A stretch of DNA of 64,000 nucleotides from Paraescarpia echinospica (lineage: Eukaryota > Annelida > Polychaeta > Sabellida > Siboglinidae), in the NCBI GenBank assembly GCA_020002185.1, contig CM034538.1, positions 312,570-376,569 on the forward strand, in the 5' to 3' direction. This document shows, piece by piece, positions 1-9,464 of the stretch. Both the position numbers and the translations under genes were made by a program. The notes below the pieces were generated by a model that did no database searches, had not been told where the DNA came from, and saw nothing but the letters and a program-made list of their open reading frames with translations. Positions within the stretch are counted from its first letter, which is position 1, and every line of letters begins with the position of its first letter.

Positions 1-820
1 TGATGTACAACTATAGAAGAAGATGAAGAAGAACAAGACATCCATCGACAGTTGCTCAATATTAAAATATGGCCGCCAGCCTCGTTTACAAAGACGCTCG
101 CGATCTCTCGCGGATTGTCGCCGGAAATTGAACGGTTACATTTTATACCGCGACGTTCGCCGCATTCAAAATGGCTATGTTGAAAGTAGACGTCGTGGGT
201 TTGCTGTCAATGATTTCGAATGAGTTTTACAACGAAATTGCAGTCGTTTCTACAATTAGGAACAGTTTGGCTTTGTTAAAAGCTCAACTTGTCATCCCAT
301 TAAAAAGTAATCCTATTAAAATCCCAAAAACCAACTATGGTGGCCATTTTGGAGACTCCCTGGCGCGGCGTCGCGTCACGGCTGAGCGGTTCAGAACGCT
401 GAACGCTCCCTTACGGACATAATCTATGTTCTAAACGTGATTATTATTATTCAAACATTCAGTCAGTCAATCAAACAATCAATCAATCAATCAATACTTT
501 TATTTCAGACTCAACGTTGCGGAACTTACTCGGTATATGTATATTAGGCCCCCTTGGTGTCTAGTCCTTGGTTGGTATTTTGTCCATGGTTATAAACGTT
601 CTTCTGTGATACAATATCGTGTGTTTTGACAGTTACACAATATTTTACAGTGAAATATTTCGCAGTCCAGTAACCTTCCTAGTCACCTGAGCGTCAAGCA
701 TTGATGAGATGCAGAAGGCTTTCCACCTGCTCGAGGTACTGCGAGAGAAACTGAGCGAGCTCTGCGATGTCTTCTTCTACTTCTTCGTGCGGCTTGAGAT
801 TTCCTAAGTAGGTCTAGATT
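1..820. other. No recognisable gene
   Basis: No homology-bearing reading frame is seen. The short open frame at 171-422 (+) starts with ATG but shows no domain. A short (AATC)n tract lies at about 465-497. Confidence 0.4.
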
Positions 821-828
821 AGACTAGA

Positions 829-1458
829 CTAGATGTGGTGGATCTCAACCATGTCTGGACTGCGTTCGTAGAGAGCCTTATTGAGAGCAGTGCACTGGAC
901 ACGGAGAGGTCGACTGCGTTCTTGGAGAGCCTTATTGAGAGCAGTGCACTGGACACGGAGAGGTCGACTGCGTTCGTGGAGAGCCTTATTGAGAGCAGAG
1001 CACTGGACGCGGAGAGGTCCTGGTGGAAGGCCAGAGCAAATGGTGTCGAACCTCATCATCTTGATCGCCATGTTGGTCGCGACGTGGTACTCAACGCCTT
1101 GCTTGTACGCCTTGCCACCATAGATCCCGCAAAGAGCTGCTGAAGTGTATGTGCCGCTTTCAATGGCACACGTATCAACGCCACTTCCGTCAATCGTTTT
1201 GCCAAGAGTGTGCAGGGCTGCAAATGCAATATGAAGAACGCATGTTCGGAGGACCCAGTTGGTGTTACCCACTGACTGCTGAATCTGGAGGGCGCGGTTG
1301 TATAGATCCAGATCGTGCGTTACGAAGATTTTTCTCTCAGGATCGACCACAGAAGCAGAGAGAAGCGAGTCAACTTCAGAACAGTGTGCATGGTTGTATA
1401 ATCCGATGGGGAGGTCATAAACACCGGAGTTACCACCTCGTCCGGTCGTAACTCTGAG
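829..1458 (-). pseudogene. Fragment of an uncharacterised repeat-family protein
   Basis: An open minus-strand frame of about 209 codons has no ATG in its first part, so it is a fragment or an internal exon. The conserved-looking core includes VTHDLDLYNRALQIQQSVG, LHIAFAALHTLGKTIDGSG and GIYGGKAYKQGVEYHV. From memory this resembles an uncharacterised protein family that recurs in marine invertebrate genomes, often in multicopy form, but I cannot confirm that or name a function. The C-terminal 54 codons are three tandem copies of an 18-residue unit (PLRVQC..LNKAL.ERS) encoded by a 54-bp direct repeat, before a TAG at 829-831. The tail looks like local slippage rather than a conserved domain. 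Confidence 0.4.
858..1019. repeat. 54-bp tandem triplicate
   Basis: Three near-identical 54-bp units (858-911, 912-965, 966-1019) beginning gactgcgttcgt. The period is a multiple of three, so the overlapping minus-strand frame stays open. Confidence 0.9.
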
Positions 1459-1678
1459 CTACGTCGGTGATTGTCCAAACGTGATCAAGAACGATGCACA
1501 TGAGGATGGCCTTGATGCATAATCAAACCTGTAGTCTTAGTTTTCATGCTATTTACTTTTCTAAAAATGTTTTGTATGGCTTTTCCTGATGTATCAATTT
1601 GTTGTGAATTTTATTTATTGGATTACTAAATATTTGCGTAATTTGAAACAGTTTGTGTTTATACGTAAATTAAACTCA

Positions 1679-1926
<248 letters not shown>

Positions 1927-2870
1927 TGGAATGCTTCACTACGTTACAAAGCGGCCAACTACTATACCATTCCACCGCGAACAACGGCTAAGCAGGAGTA
2001 GGCTTTCTCATAAACACGAAATGGAAAGACAGTTATAATGCGCGTTAATAGCATCAGCCCCAGAGCAGGAGAACTAGTTCTACGCACAAAATGCGCAACA
2101 AACTGAAGATAGTACAAGTATATGCACAAACAGCATAATACTCAGAAGGAGACATAATCAGTTTCTACAACGTCGTTATGACGTGGATTATAACGACAAA
2201 TACCTTGACTTCAACGCTGATTGTACCCGGAGTCGATGATAACCACTTCCGGTCGCTTCGAAAGTGTCACAAATGCACTCAGTGTCATCTGAAACCCCGA
2301 AAACAACCATACAATAGTAAAAATGGGCCAAGAAGCCCTGAAATGTTTTGGAGTTTGGGGGCCCTGGTGGTAGAGTGATTCAATCAAATACAGATTTTTT
2401 GTGTATAGTGGCACTACCGCATGAAATGTCTATGCAAAATCAGAGAAAAGTTACTTAAATATTCGCACTATAACCAAAGTTACAACAATTTAAACGGGGC
2501 ACCCGACAAGAAAAAGTTATGGAGAAAAGTCCGTTTTAAAGTCGATAGTCATTATTCACATAAACACAACATTTAACATGGTATAGCAAAATATTCATTG
2601 CTATCAGTGTTACGTAGTTACTTACTACGCAGTAACGCTGTATCATACAATAACAAAAGAGGAAGAGAGCTGCGCATGTGCAACCGGAAGTAGTGTTTTT
2701 CCATTTCCCCTGAACGTAACTGAACTTATTGTTGATTTCTAATAATAATAATAATACTAAGATAACTTCTATTGCACCCAAATCCTTGGAAACCAAGCTC
2801 AGAGGCATATCAAAACAACACGATTGGTCAATCTCAAAAATAAGTAGTATCCCAGTTGTCACAGATGGGT
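1927..2870. other. Non-coding stretch with a copy of an interspersed repeat
   Basis: About 2310-2450 matches the repeat family at 16240-17040 and 31214-32370 (shared gattcaatcaaatacag and gtgtatagtggcac). Nothing else in the stretch is recognisable. Confidence 0.5.
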
Positions 2871-2874
2871 CAAG

Positions 2875-3245
2875 GCGCTAGGGAGCTACGGTGGATAAGA
2901 AAGGTTGTAAAGGTAAGTTTTTAAATGTCGACGGAATTTTATAATATTTTCAACTGATCTAACACTAAGAGGGAGCATATTCCAAGGAGTTGGTGCAGCA
3001 ACAGAAAAAACCCTAGTCCCAAAGTTAGTGTTGACTCTAGGAACAAAAAATTAATCAGAACTAGATGATCGAATCTGAATAGGTTTATTTACAAGAGTAA
3101 GCAATGAATGCAAATAAGATGGTTGCTTACTGGACAGTGCCTGGTAAGTAATGGTACAGATCTTAAGTAGTATATGATATCGTACAGGAAGCCAATGCAA
3201 ACACTTCAAAAGTAGTACAGAGCGAGAAAAACGAGATCTTGTAAC
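2875..3245 (-). mobile_element. LINE (L2/CR1-like) reverse-transcriptase ORF, C-terminal fragment
   Basis: The minus-strand translation shows the C-terminal signature of L2/CR1-type LINE ORF2: LHWLPVRYHILLKI, TYQALSSKQPSYLHSLL, then after a frame change WNMLPLSVRSVENI. No catalytic core is present. It abuts, in opposite orientation, the plus-strand LINE fragment that starts near 3255. Confidence 0.7.
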
Positions 3246-3254
3246 TATTCTTGC

Positions 3255-3592
3255 TAGACGGCCCATCTCCCTCACGAGCATACCTTGCAAGTTGCTTGAG
3301 CATGTGGTGGTCAGCACCAGTATCAGATAATTATGTGGAAGAACACAAGATCCTCTGTCCGAAGCAACATAGATTTCGTCGTGGCAGATCCTGGATAGGA
3401 ATTGTGGACGAGGTGTCTGAAACGCTTGAAAAGGGATGTCAAGATGACGTACTAATCACGGACTCCTCAAAGGCCTTTGATAAAGTGAACCACAGCCTCC
3501 TCATGCATAAAATATTGTATTGTGACATAAAAGGAAGGGTCCACAGATGGATTGAGATTTTCCTATCCGATAGAAAACAAGAATTTGTCGTT
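3255..3592 (+). mobile_element. LINE reverse-transcriptase fragment, left half of a split copy
   Basis: The plus-strand translation carries RT-family blocks: RPISLTS-like at about 3258, KAFDKVNHSLLMHKIL, and FLSDRKQEFVV at the right end. The frame breaks off at the Polinton-like insertion at 3593. The next part of the same RT resumes at 15289, after the target-site duplication. The fragment lacks the YxDD centre, which lies in the right half. Confidence 0.8.
3587..3592. repeat. Target-site duplication GTCGTT, left copy
   Basis: GTCGTT directly precedes the AG that begins the Polinton-like element and is repeated exactly at 15283-15288. Six bp is the duplication size known for Polintons. Confidence 0.92.
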
Positions 3593-3704
3593 AGTAGTAC
3601 TTTAGTCCATCCTAGTACGTAACCGGGGGGCGGGGAACCCATGGATAAACTATAAGATGGTACCTGTCATGGCTGTCACATGACCTGCATCCTGGTGGAA
3701 AGAA
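3593..3704. repeat. Polinton left terminal inverted repeat
   Basis: About 112 bp matches the reverse complement of 15172-15282 with scattered mismatches. Shared blocks include actttagtccatccta, aagatggtacctgtcatgg and tgacctgc.tcctgg. A G-rich run near 3624 differs in length between the ends. Confidence 0.92.
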
Positions 3705-3795
3705 GTGGAAGTAATGCCACCTGGCGGAATGTTATGGAGGTTGTATGCTGTGGCAATTAGGGAGTAATTAGGGGTAATGAGGTATTCACTTAGAG

Positions 3796-3797
<2 letters not shown>

Positions 3798-3870
<73 letters not shown>
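3798..3870. repeat. (TG)n microsatellite inside the Polinton
   Basis: An uninterrupted TG run of about 70 bp just inside the left inverted repeat. Confidence 0.97.
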
Positions 3871-3876
<6 letters not shown>

Positions 3877-4684
3877 CGTGTATAAAATAACGAACGAAAC
3901 ACGAGAGTATACCAGTGCACACGATTTTTAGTGACTAAAGATACAAGCGTTTAGCATATGCATACATATGTGATATCATGCACGAAACCGTATGTTATTA
4001 ATTGAAGACAAGTGGACGATATGACATGACTTGCGGGTGACTGAACACCACGCCTGCGGTCGTGAGATTACGGCACGCCATTGTCTCGTATGGTGGGACG
4101 AGTTACGGGTGTCTGACCACCGCGCCATTCGCTCGAACAATAATGATGATGATACCTGCCCGTTAATGAATCACGATACATGCACGATATGTCAACCACG
4201 CTGTCGTCGGTCCTATGATGACCTAGTTATCAATAACGAAACACACATCTTATTTCAATTGTTTAAGCCAATCAGGTACACGGCAATCGTTTGCTACCAG
4301 ATCAGTGAGAGAAACCGTTCACGAATTCCTTCATAGGAAGTCCGCGACAGGGAAACATGAGAAAACCAACACAGTATTGTTCGCAAATGTTAGACACGGG
4401 ACTCTGAAGTCTTCTGGAATTATGAGTTCATTCTACAAAATGTTTATTCATGCATCGGCGGAACTCGACGTGCCGTGTCGGCAAGCCGTACGAGCAGAAT
4501 TATTCACCGTGACCTTTGCCGACCAGGTACAGCGCTATCCAAAGTTCACCCGGTTTCTTGGTGTTAGTGGCCGGTTAAGCGTCTATCGTCATCGCGAGTA
4601 GTCTGTCTTTACCTACGACTGCGCGAATGATGGCTTCGGCGTGTGGATCGAGGGCGAGTAGGCGGGCGATCTGCAGAGTCTCCA
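3871..4684. other. Polinton left arm, no recognised gene
   Basis: A plus-strand open frame covers about 4227-4601 without an early ATG and includes KFTRFLGVSGRLSV. I recognise no integrase (HHCC finger, D,D-35-E) or protease motif on either strand. It could be a decayed accessory gene or chance. Confidence 0.35.
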
Positions 4685-5788
4685 TCAGAAGTCGTAGATG
4701 AGGTTGCGACTCTTGTCGATCTCCAGCACGGTCACGAACTCGGCGTAGGCGACGACGTTCACAGTGGTCGTCAGTGCATCGCGGAAATGAACCTCGATGC
4801 GCAGGTTGCCCTTTCGTGCCAGGTGGAAGCAGCACCCGTCGCACGAGTCGGGAGTGAGATCCAAGCCGAAGGTGTACCCGTGTCAGAAATCGGCGCGAGA
4901 CAAGCCGTTCCCTTCGTCCCGCCACACCTTACCTGTCGATGTGAACATGTTGTGGTAGCAGCTGACGAAGAGGTCGTCTTTGTGGTTGTTTTTGGCGTTG
5001 AACGGATTTTGACATAGGCTCCGTTGTAGGCGTCGTTATCAATGCACAGCACGAGACGTTTTGGAAGAGTGACAAGGAAGAGATTCTCGTGCGTGTGCGA
5101 CCGGGTACTCGTGGGTATGGAGAAGACTTTGCAGTCGACGGGTCGCAACGGATACTTGGCCATGGTTGTTCCGAGGGCTTTGATGTGAGCCACCTGCACG
5201 CCCGGATTTAGTGTGGCCTTCTTGACGAACAATGTGGCGTTGACTATATTTATCTTGTAGTCCGGTTTGGTGCCCCCGGCGATCTTGTTGCGTCTGTTGA
5301 CGCACCACGCGTTGGCTGCATCACCGGCGGCTATTTCGACGGTTTCCATGCAATTTCCCGTGTCCTTTACTCGTCAGTTGCGTTTCCTTGGCATCGTCTC
5401 CATATCTCAGCAGCGTCTCTATGTAGGCGCGGTTCGAGTACATCTTGGTCGATCGAGTCACGAGCGTTCCGTTCAGATAGACGTCGACCTGACTGAACAG
5501 CGAATGGAGACAGTTATTCACGGGACCAACGGCATCGGCGGCGTCGAGGTCGGCTCCGTCGGCACGGGTCACCTTCGCTTGAACGTGTAGCATCGTGCTG
5601 CCGAGATCCAGGTAATCGTCTCCCGATCCGGGTATAACGAATTCTATCGGTCCGCCCAAGGCGAGCGAGGACATGGGTTGGTGTTGTACCGTGTGACTAT
5701 CGATGAAGCTGGTTTGAGTCGGAGGCACGGTGAAGAGATCGAACTCGCTCTTGAATCCATCACACGATTGTTTATGGACGAACGCCAT
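4685..5788 (-). pseudogene. Polinton major capsid protein (double jelly-roll, F54H12.2-like), broken
   Basis: This is the major virion shell protein in Polinton-like elements. The start is the ATG at 5788 (MAFVHKQSC); a longer frame begins only with GTG. Family landmarks, in order: PPTQTSF near the N-terminus, GSGDDYLDL, FSQVDVYLNGTLV, AYIETLLRYGDDA, FLVTLPKRLVLC, DAYNGAY, and a conserved C-terminal end LEIDKSRNLIYDF with TGA at 4685-4687. The coding sequence is split over three frames, with frameshifts near 5375 and 5010 and an in-frame TGA at 4883-4885. The span of 368 codons fits proteins annotated F54H12.2-like in invertebrates. Its start overlaps the end of the pX-like gene by about 17 bp. 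The homology is clear; the gene is not functional as read. Confidence 0.85.
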
Positions 5789-6086
5789 CGTCGAATATGT
5801 CGGGCTCACGTTTTCGCGACGTGCGTGTCTTCGTTCGTCTCCTGGCTGTACTGACTCGTTTCGTGACGGGTGCGCGTCTTATACGCTTACGCGGTTGTAC
5901 GCCAGGTGTCAAGAGGTCGCTCAACATGTCCCTACCGGCAGCGGTGACGCGACGTTTGGCAGTCGTTCTCGTGTTCTGTCACGACAAGACGTCGTCGGCT
6001 ATGCTCGCGCCGGTCGATATCGCGCTCTTTCCCAACGGCACGGCGCCTCTCTTGACGAGCGGCATGACGCTACGCAGTAGACCTCC
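5772..6086 (-). pseudogene. pX-like minor capsid protein, C-terminal part
   Basis: A small basic protein that typically lies next to the major capsid gene in these elements; in adenovirus-like systems the pX/pVI class binds DNA or the inner capsid. Visible landmarks are GGLLRSVMPLVKRGAVPLG, TAKRRVTAAGRDML, and an Arg/Lys/Thr-rich tail ending at TAA 5772-5774. An in-frame TGA lies at 5979-5981, where relatives have a Gly codon (from memory). The N-terminal part lies across the LINE insertion at 7476-7568. Family assignment rests on remembered relatives. Confidence 0.7.
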
Positions 6087-6092
6087 CAATAG
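6087..6092. repeat. Target-site duplication CAATAG of the nested LINE, left copy
   Basis: CAATAG at 6087-6092 is repeated at 7470-7475 on the far side of the LINE. With one copy removed, the pX-like frame is continuous across the site. Confidence 0.75.
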
Positions 6093-7469
6093 TTTTAACA
6101 AGATTTAACAAGATTGCCATCCAGAGAATTAACTCTAGATGGCAGGTGGACAAGGAAGCCCTTTGGCTTATCGAGAGTCCAACCCTTTTATCTACATATA
6201 TCCAGCCCTTCTGAGGTATGTGTCGATTTTATTTTTAAACATATTCACACTACTAGCACCCACACAATCATCAGATAATCTGTTCCATACATTCACAGTC
6301 CTTTGTGAAAATGAAAACTTTCTTACGTCTAATCTACACTGTTCCTTTACTAATGTAACTTCATGTCCTCTAGTCTTTCTATCTTTCTTAACTGAAAAAA
6401 ACATATTTCTATCAATATTTTCATAACCATTCAATATTATAAACACTTCTATCTGATCTCCTCTCAATCTCCTGGACTCTAGTGTTGTTAAACCACATTC
6501 TTTTAGGCGTTTTTCATAACTAAGATCCCTCAGTTTTTGTATCATTTTAGTCGCTCTCCTCTGTACTCTTTCTAGCATATCTATGTCCTTCTTCCGGTAT
6601 GGCCTCCACGCTTCTATACAATATACTAAATGAGGCCTAACTATTGTTTTGTACAGCGGTATTATTAGTTCTTTTTCTTTATATGCTATATTTCGCCTAA
6701 TCAATCTAAGGATTTGATTTCCCTTTGAAGCTGCAATTCCACACTGCTCTGAAACCTTCATGTCAGCACTAATTGTCAGCCCTAAGTCTTTTTCTTTTAC
6801 AATAGTATTTAGTACAGTTCCCCCCATTGTATATTCTACATATTCGTTCCCATGTCCTATGTGAAGACATTTACATTTCCCAAAATTGAACAACATTTGC
6901 CACTTTTCAGACCATTTGATCAATCTGTCAAGATCATCCTGTAAATGCTGTCTATCTCCATCACTATTAATCCTTCTAAACACTTTTGTATCTTGCTAGC
7001 TATATCATCGTCCAAATCGTTTATATATATATTAAGAATAATATAGGTCCCAGTACTGATCCCTGTGGAACCCCACTCAAAACTGATTTCCAGTTTGAAG
7101 CCTCCCCATCAACAACTACCCGCTGTCTTCTGTCAATCAGCCATTTTTCTATCCAGTTAATTATACCATTTGCTATGCCATGGGCCTTTAGTTTAAGCAG
7201 TAATCTCTGATGTGGCACTTTGTCGAAAGCTTTTTGAAAATCTAAGTAGATGATATCTACTGGTGATCCATCATCTATCCACTTAGTGATATCTTCCAAA
7301 AAACATAACATATTTGTTAAGCATGACCTCGCTTTTAGAAACCCATGTTGAGATGGGTTTATCAAGTTATGTTTCACAAAAAAATCCACCATGTGATCTT
7401 TAATTAGTCTTTCTAACAATTTAAAAATCACCGATGTTAAACTAACTGGCCTATAATTATTTGACTTGA
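6093..7469 (-). mobile_element. 5'-truncated CR1-like LINE inserted in the pX-like gene
   Basis: The minus-strand translation gives RT blocks NYRPVSLTSV, KAFDKVPHQRLLLKL, SGVPQGSVLGPILFLIYI, and after a frame break KCLHIGHGN, EKDLGLTISADMKVS and ERVQRRATKMIQKL. The YxDD block is lost in the break near 7000. The 3' end carries two copies of an AATCTTGTTA-type unit (6095-6114), like the short 3' repeats of CR1 elements. The copy is 1,377 bp, truncated at the 5' end within the RT. It is the same family as the longer copy at 17.1-21.1 kb and is younger than the Polinton it interrupts. Confidence 0.9.
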
Positions 7470-7475
7470 CAATAG

Positions 7476-7568
7476 ACTGCCTAGTCAGTGTCCTCGTTGG
7501 TATCGTGCACCCACGAAATAGTGAAGTGCACCACCCGCTTGACGAGTGTCGTAGTCGTTGTAATTCAT
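7476..7568 (-). pseudogene. pX-like minor capsid protein, N-terminal part
   Basis: The ATG at 7566-7568 opens MNYNDYDTRQAGGALHYF, the expected N-terminus of the pX-like protein. A TGA at 7485-7487 interrupts the frame shortly before the LINE junction. The rest of the gene is at 5772-6086. Confidence 0.7.
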
Positions 7569-7951
7569 CTTTAGTGCCGTCCGTCGCCGTCGGAAATGAA
7601 GTGTCACCGTCACCTTACCGACCTTGAATGGCACGCGACGTCCGGTGTCGTCTCTTATATCGATTTATATCGTCCGTAACTCTTTACACAAGAGAGGGAC
7701 GATTGGACGTTGTCGAAACTCTTGGACAAGGTGGCCCCGTTCCGTCCGATAACCGCAACGCTCCGCAACAACGGTGCGAGACTGTTGCCGACGACACGTG
7801 ACTCCTCGACGTCCGTGTAGACGTACATGCTGGTGAATCCTTGTTGCAAGTTCACCACGGAAGCGGCCTCTTTTTCGTAGGCGTACTCACCACTACCAAC
7901 ATTGTTTGGTGTGTTGGTGGTTGACATCGGTCTGATGATATTCCCACGCAT
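7569..7951 (-). pseudogene. Penton-like minor capsid protein, broken
   Basis: Candidate vertex (penton) protein of the Polinton particle, a single jelly-roll family. The frame from ATG 7951 (or ATG 7927, MSTTNTPNN) shows TSMYVYTDVEESRVVGNSL and APLLRSVAVIGRNG. After a frameshift near 7700 the C-terminal block IDIRDDTGRRVPFKVGKV then TLHFRR is readable, interrupted by a TAA just before IDIRDD. The order penton-like, pX-like, major capsid on one strand matches related elements. The assignment is from recalled family motifs, so the name is moderately secure. Confidence 0.65.
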
Positions 7952-8572
7952 GGGTGGTGGACGTAGGTGCGTGTAGGCTTTGTGTCGGTACTGGTGATCA
8001 CCGTCGTATGGAAACCTAGTATGGTTTCCATGGCACTCTCTACGGGTATGCTAAACTCAGTTGTGGGAGTCATGTGCAAGGTCGGTGGGGCCGGTACCGC
8101 TTGCGCCGCCGACGCCGCCGTGGTCACTGGGGAACCTTGAGAGGGTATACCTTTGGTTCACCGTCACCACGCGTACCGGTTCGTGTATGTGTCGATCGGT
8201 CAACGCGTTGTACCGTTGCAACACTTGATTATACATGACGACCTTGTCGCCGTCGGTGAGCAAGGGTAGAAAGACCGCACCGGCCAACGGTACTAGTAAA
8301 GCCGACAGGAAACCGCCGGTCTGTCCCTCGCCGACCTGGTTACCCTGAAGCAAGATGCGACGTCTCTTTGCCGCCGGCACGCCTCTCCTTCCCAACTCTC
8401 GCAGTTTCATTTTGTGCTAACTCAAACGTTGTCTCTATACGGCGGTCAAGGGAACGTTCTCCTTCAATATGTTGTAGGCACACTCGGCCAATACACACAG
8501 AAGATGGGCGTCAGCGTTATTGATGATGGCTCGTCTCAAGTTGGCGGTTTTGTATCTATTCAGCTCGGACAT
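7952..8572 (-). pseudogene. Small basic/hydrophobic Polinton structural protein, broken
   Basis: A minus-strand frame starts at ATG 8572 (MSELNRYKTANLRRAI, then LAECAYNILKENVPL) and meets TAG at 8435-8437 and another TAG about 15 bp later. The same frame continues through KLRELGRRGVPAAKRRRILL, a Gly/hydrophobic stretch GGFLSALLVPLAGAVFLPLL, and KVVMYNQVLQRYNALTD. A frameshift near 8150 leads to an Ala/Pro-rich part read in another frame to about 7952. I recall this order (helical N-terminus, Lys/Arg patch, hydrophobic segment, YNQxLQRY) from a conserved uncharacterised protein in elements with the F54H12.2-like capsid. Its role is unknown. The first 45-codon piece is too short to be caught by length-based gene finders. 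Confidence 0.55.
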
Positions 8573-8609
8573 GGTGCGACTGAAGAGACGAGGCGCGTGC
8601 GCGGTAGTC

Positions 8610-9225
8610 TTATATCTTGGTTTGGTACACGTACTTCACCGCCGTCGGCCAGAAAGACGGCCGTGTGCAGACGCATGTCTTCGGGCGTGTCCTGTTTCAG
8701 ATCGATCAGGAGATAGCCGTACGGTGAATTCGTGGCGTCTTTGAATGCGTCCTGTACAAATTTCAGGCGTCCCGGATATATATGTTGCGCCAAGTGACCT
8801 ATCTGTGACGCGTCGCGAGGATTCTTGAAGACCACCATGCATTGCGCGTTTAGACTGATCGTGATATTCTCCTTGTTTTTCGGAAACAGGTTCTGCACAA
8901 GAAACAGTACGGACGTGTTCTGGTGTTGACTCTTTTTCGTGAACAATGTCGTGACCCGTTCGTCCGTTTCCACCATCAGACCGTCTATAACCACGAGTTT
9001 TCTCGTCGAAGCATCGAACGCGCTGCTCGGCATCCCTTCCTCGAACTGTACCAAGTCGTTGTCTACAAACGCGTAAACGCTCTGCCATTCTCCGTAACAC
9101 CACGTGATCTTCTCGGGAGGCGGATCTATCATCGTTGCGGCGTGACGTAGCATGCGCGTCACAAACGTGCTCTTATCATACCCCATCGGACCCGCGACGA
9201 TGCAGGTGAACGTACAACAAGACAT
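8610..9225 (-). pseudogene. Polinton packaging ATPase (FtsK/HerA, A32-like), active sites altered
   Basis: A DNA-packaging motor ATPase. It starts at ATG 9225 (MSCCTFTCIVAGPMG) and its main frame is open for over 200 codons. The P-loop reads GPMGYDKST, where the family has GxxGxGK(S/T), so the second loop glycine is Asp. The Walker B region reads KLVVIDGLM, where the family usually has two acidic residues, so the second is Gly. FLVQNLF (sensor region) and SPYGYLLIDLK are conserved. A frameshift near 8645 seems to displace the usual C-terminus (TAA at 8610-8612 in the other frame); in the main frame the stop is at 8560. The near-intact frame combined with changed catalytic residues marks a recently open but inactive gene. 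Confidence 0.82.
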
Positions 9226-9464
9226 ACAAGACGTACATGTTCACCCCGACTGTTGCTACTACCGCTACTCCAACGACCGCTCGCGTCCGTGACATGGTAT
9301 TCTATGCCGATCGATTGCGTGACATCTGTTTAAATAGTGTTTTTTTTTTTTTTTCGGTCTACTGTCTGCCTACTAACCGCGTGACAGTTCGAGGCGCCTC
9401 TAAACCCAACTGACGTACGGCCGCGTTTCCTCTTTGGGTCAGCAGTTTTTCGGCGTAGATTTAC
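9226..9464. other. Intergenic spacer in the Polinton
   Basis: A poly-T run at about 9341-9354 is the only notable feature between the polymerase end and the ATPase start. Confidence 0.5.

Noticed and set aside
171..422. 83-codon ATG frame at the left edge
   Set aside because: No domain, composition typical of non-coding sequence, no splice or promoter context.
8514..8744. Plus-strand frames over the ATPase and PolB region (for example 8414-8716, 10135-10626, 11984-12448)
   Set aside because: Antisense shadows of minus-strand Polinton genes without family motifs.
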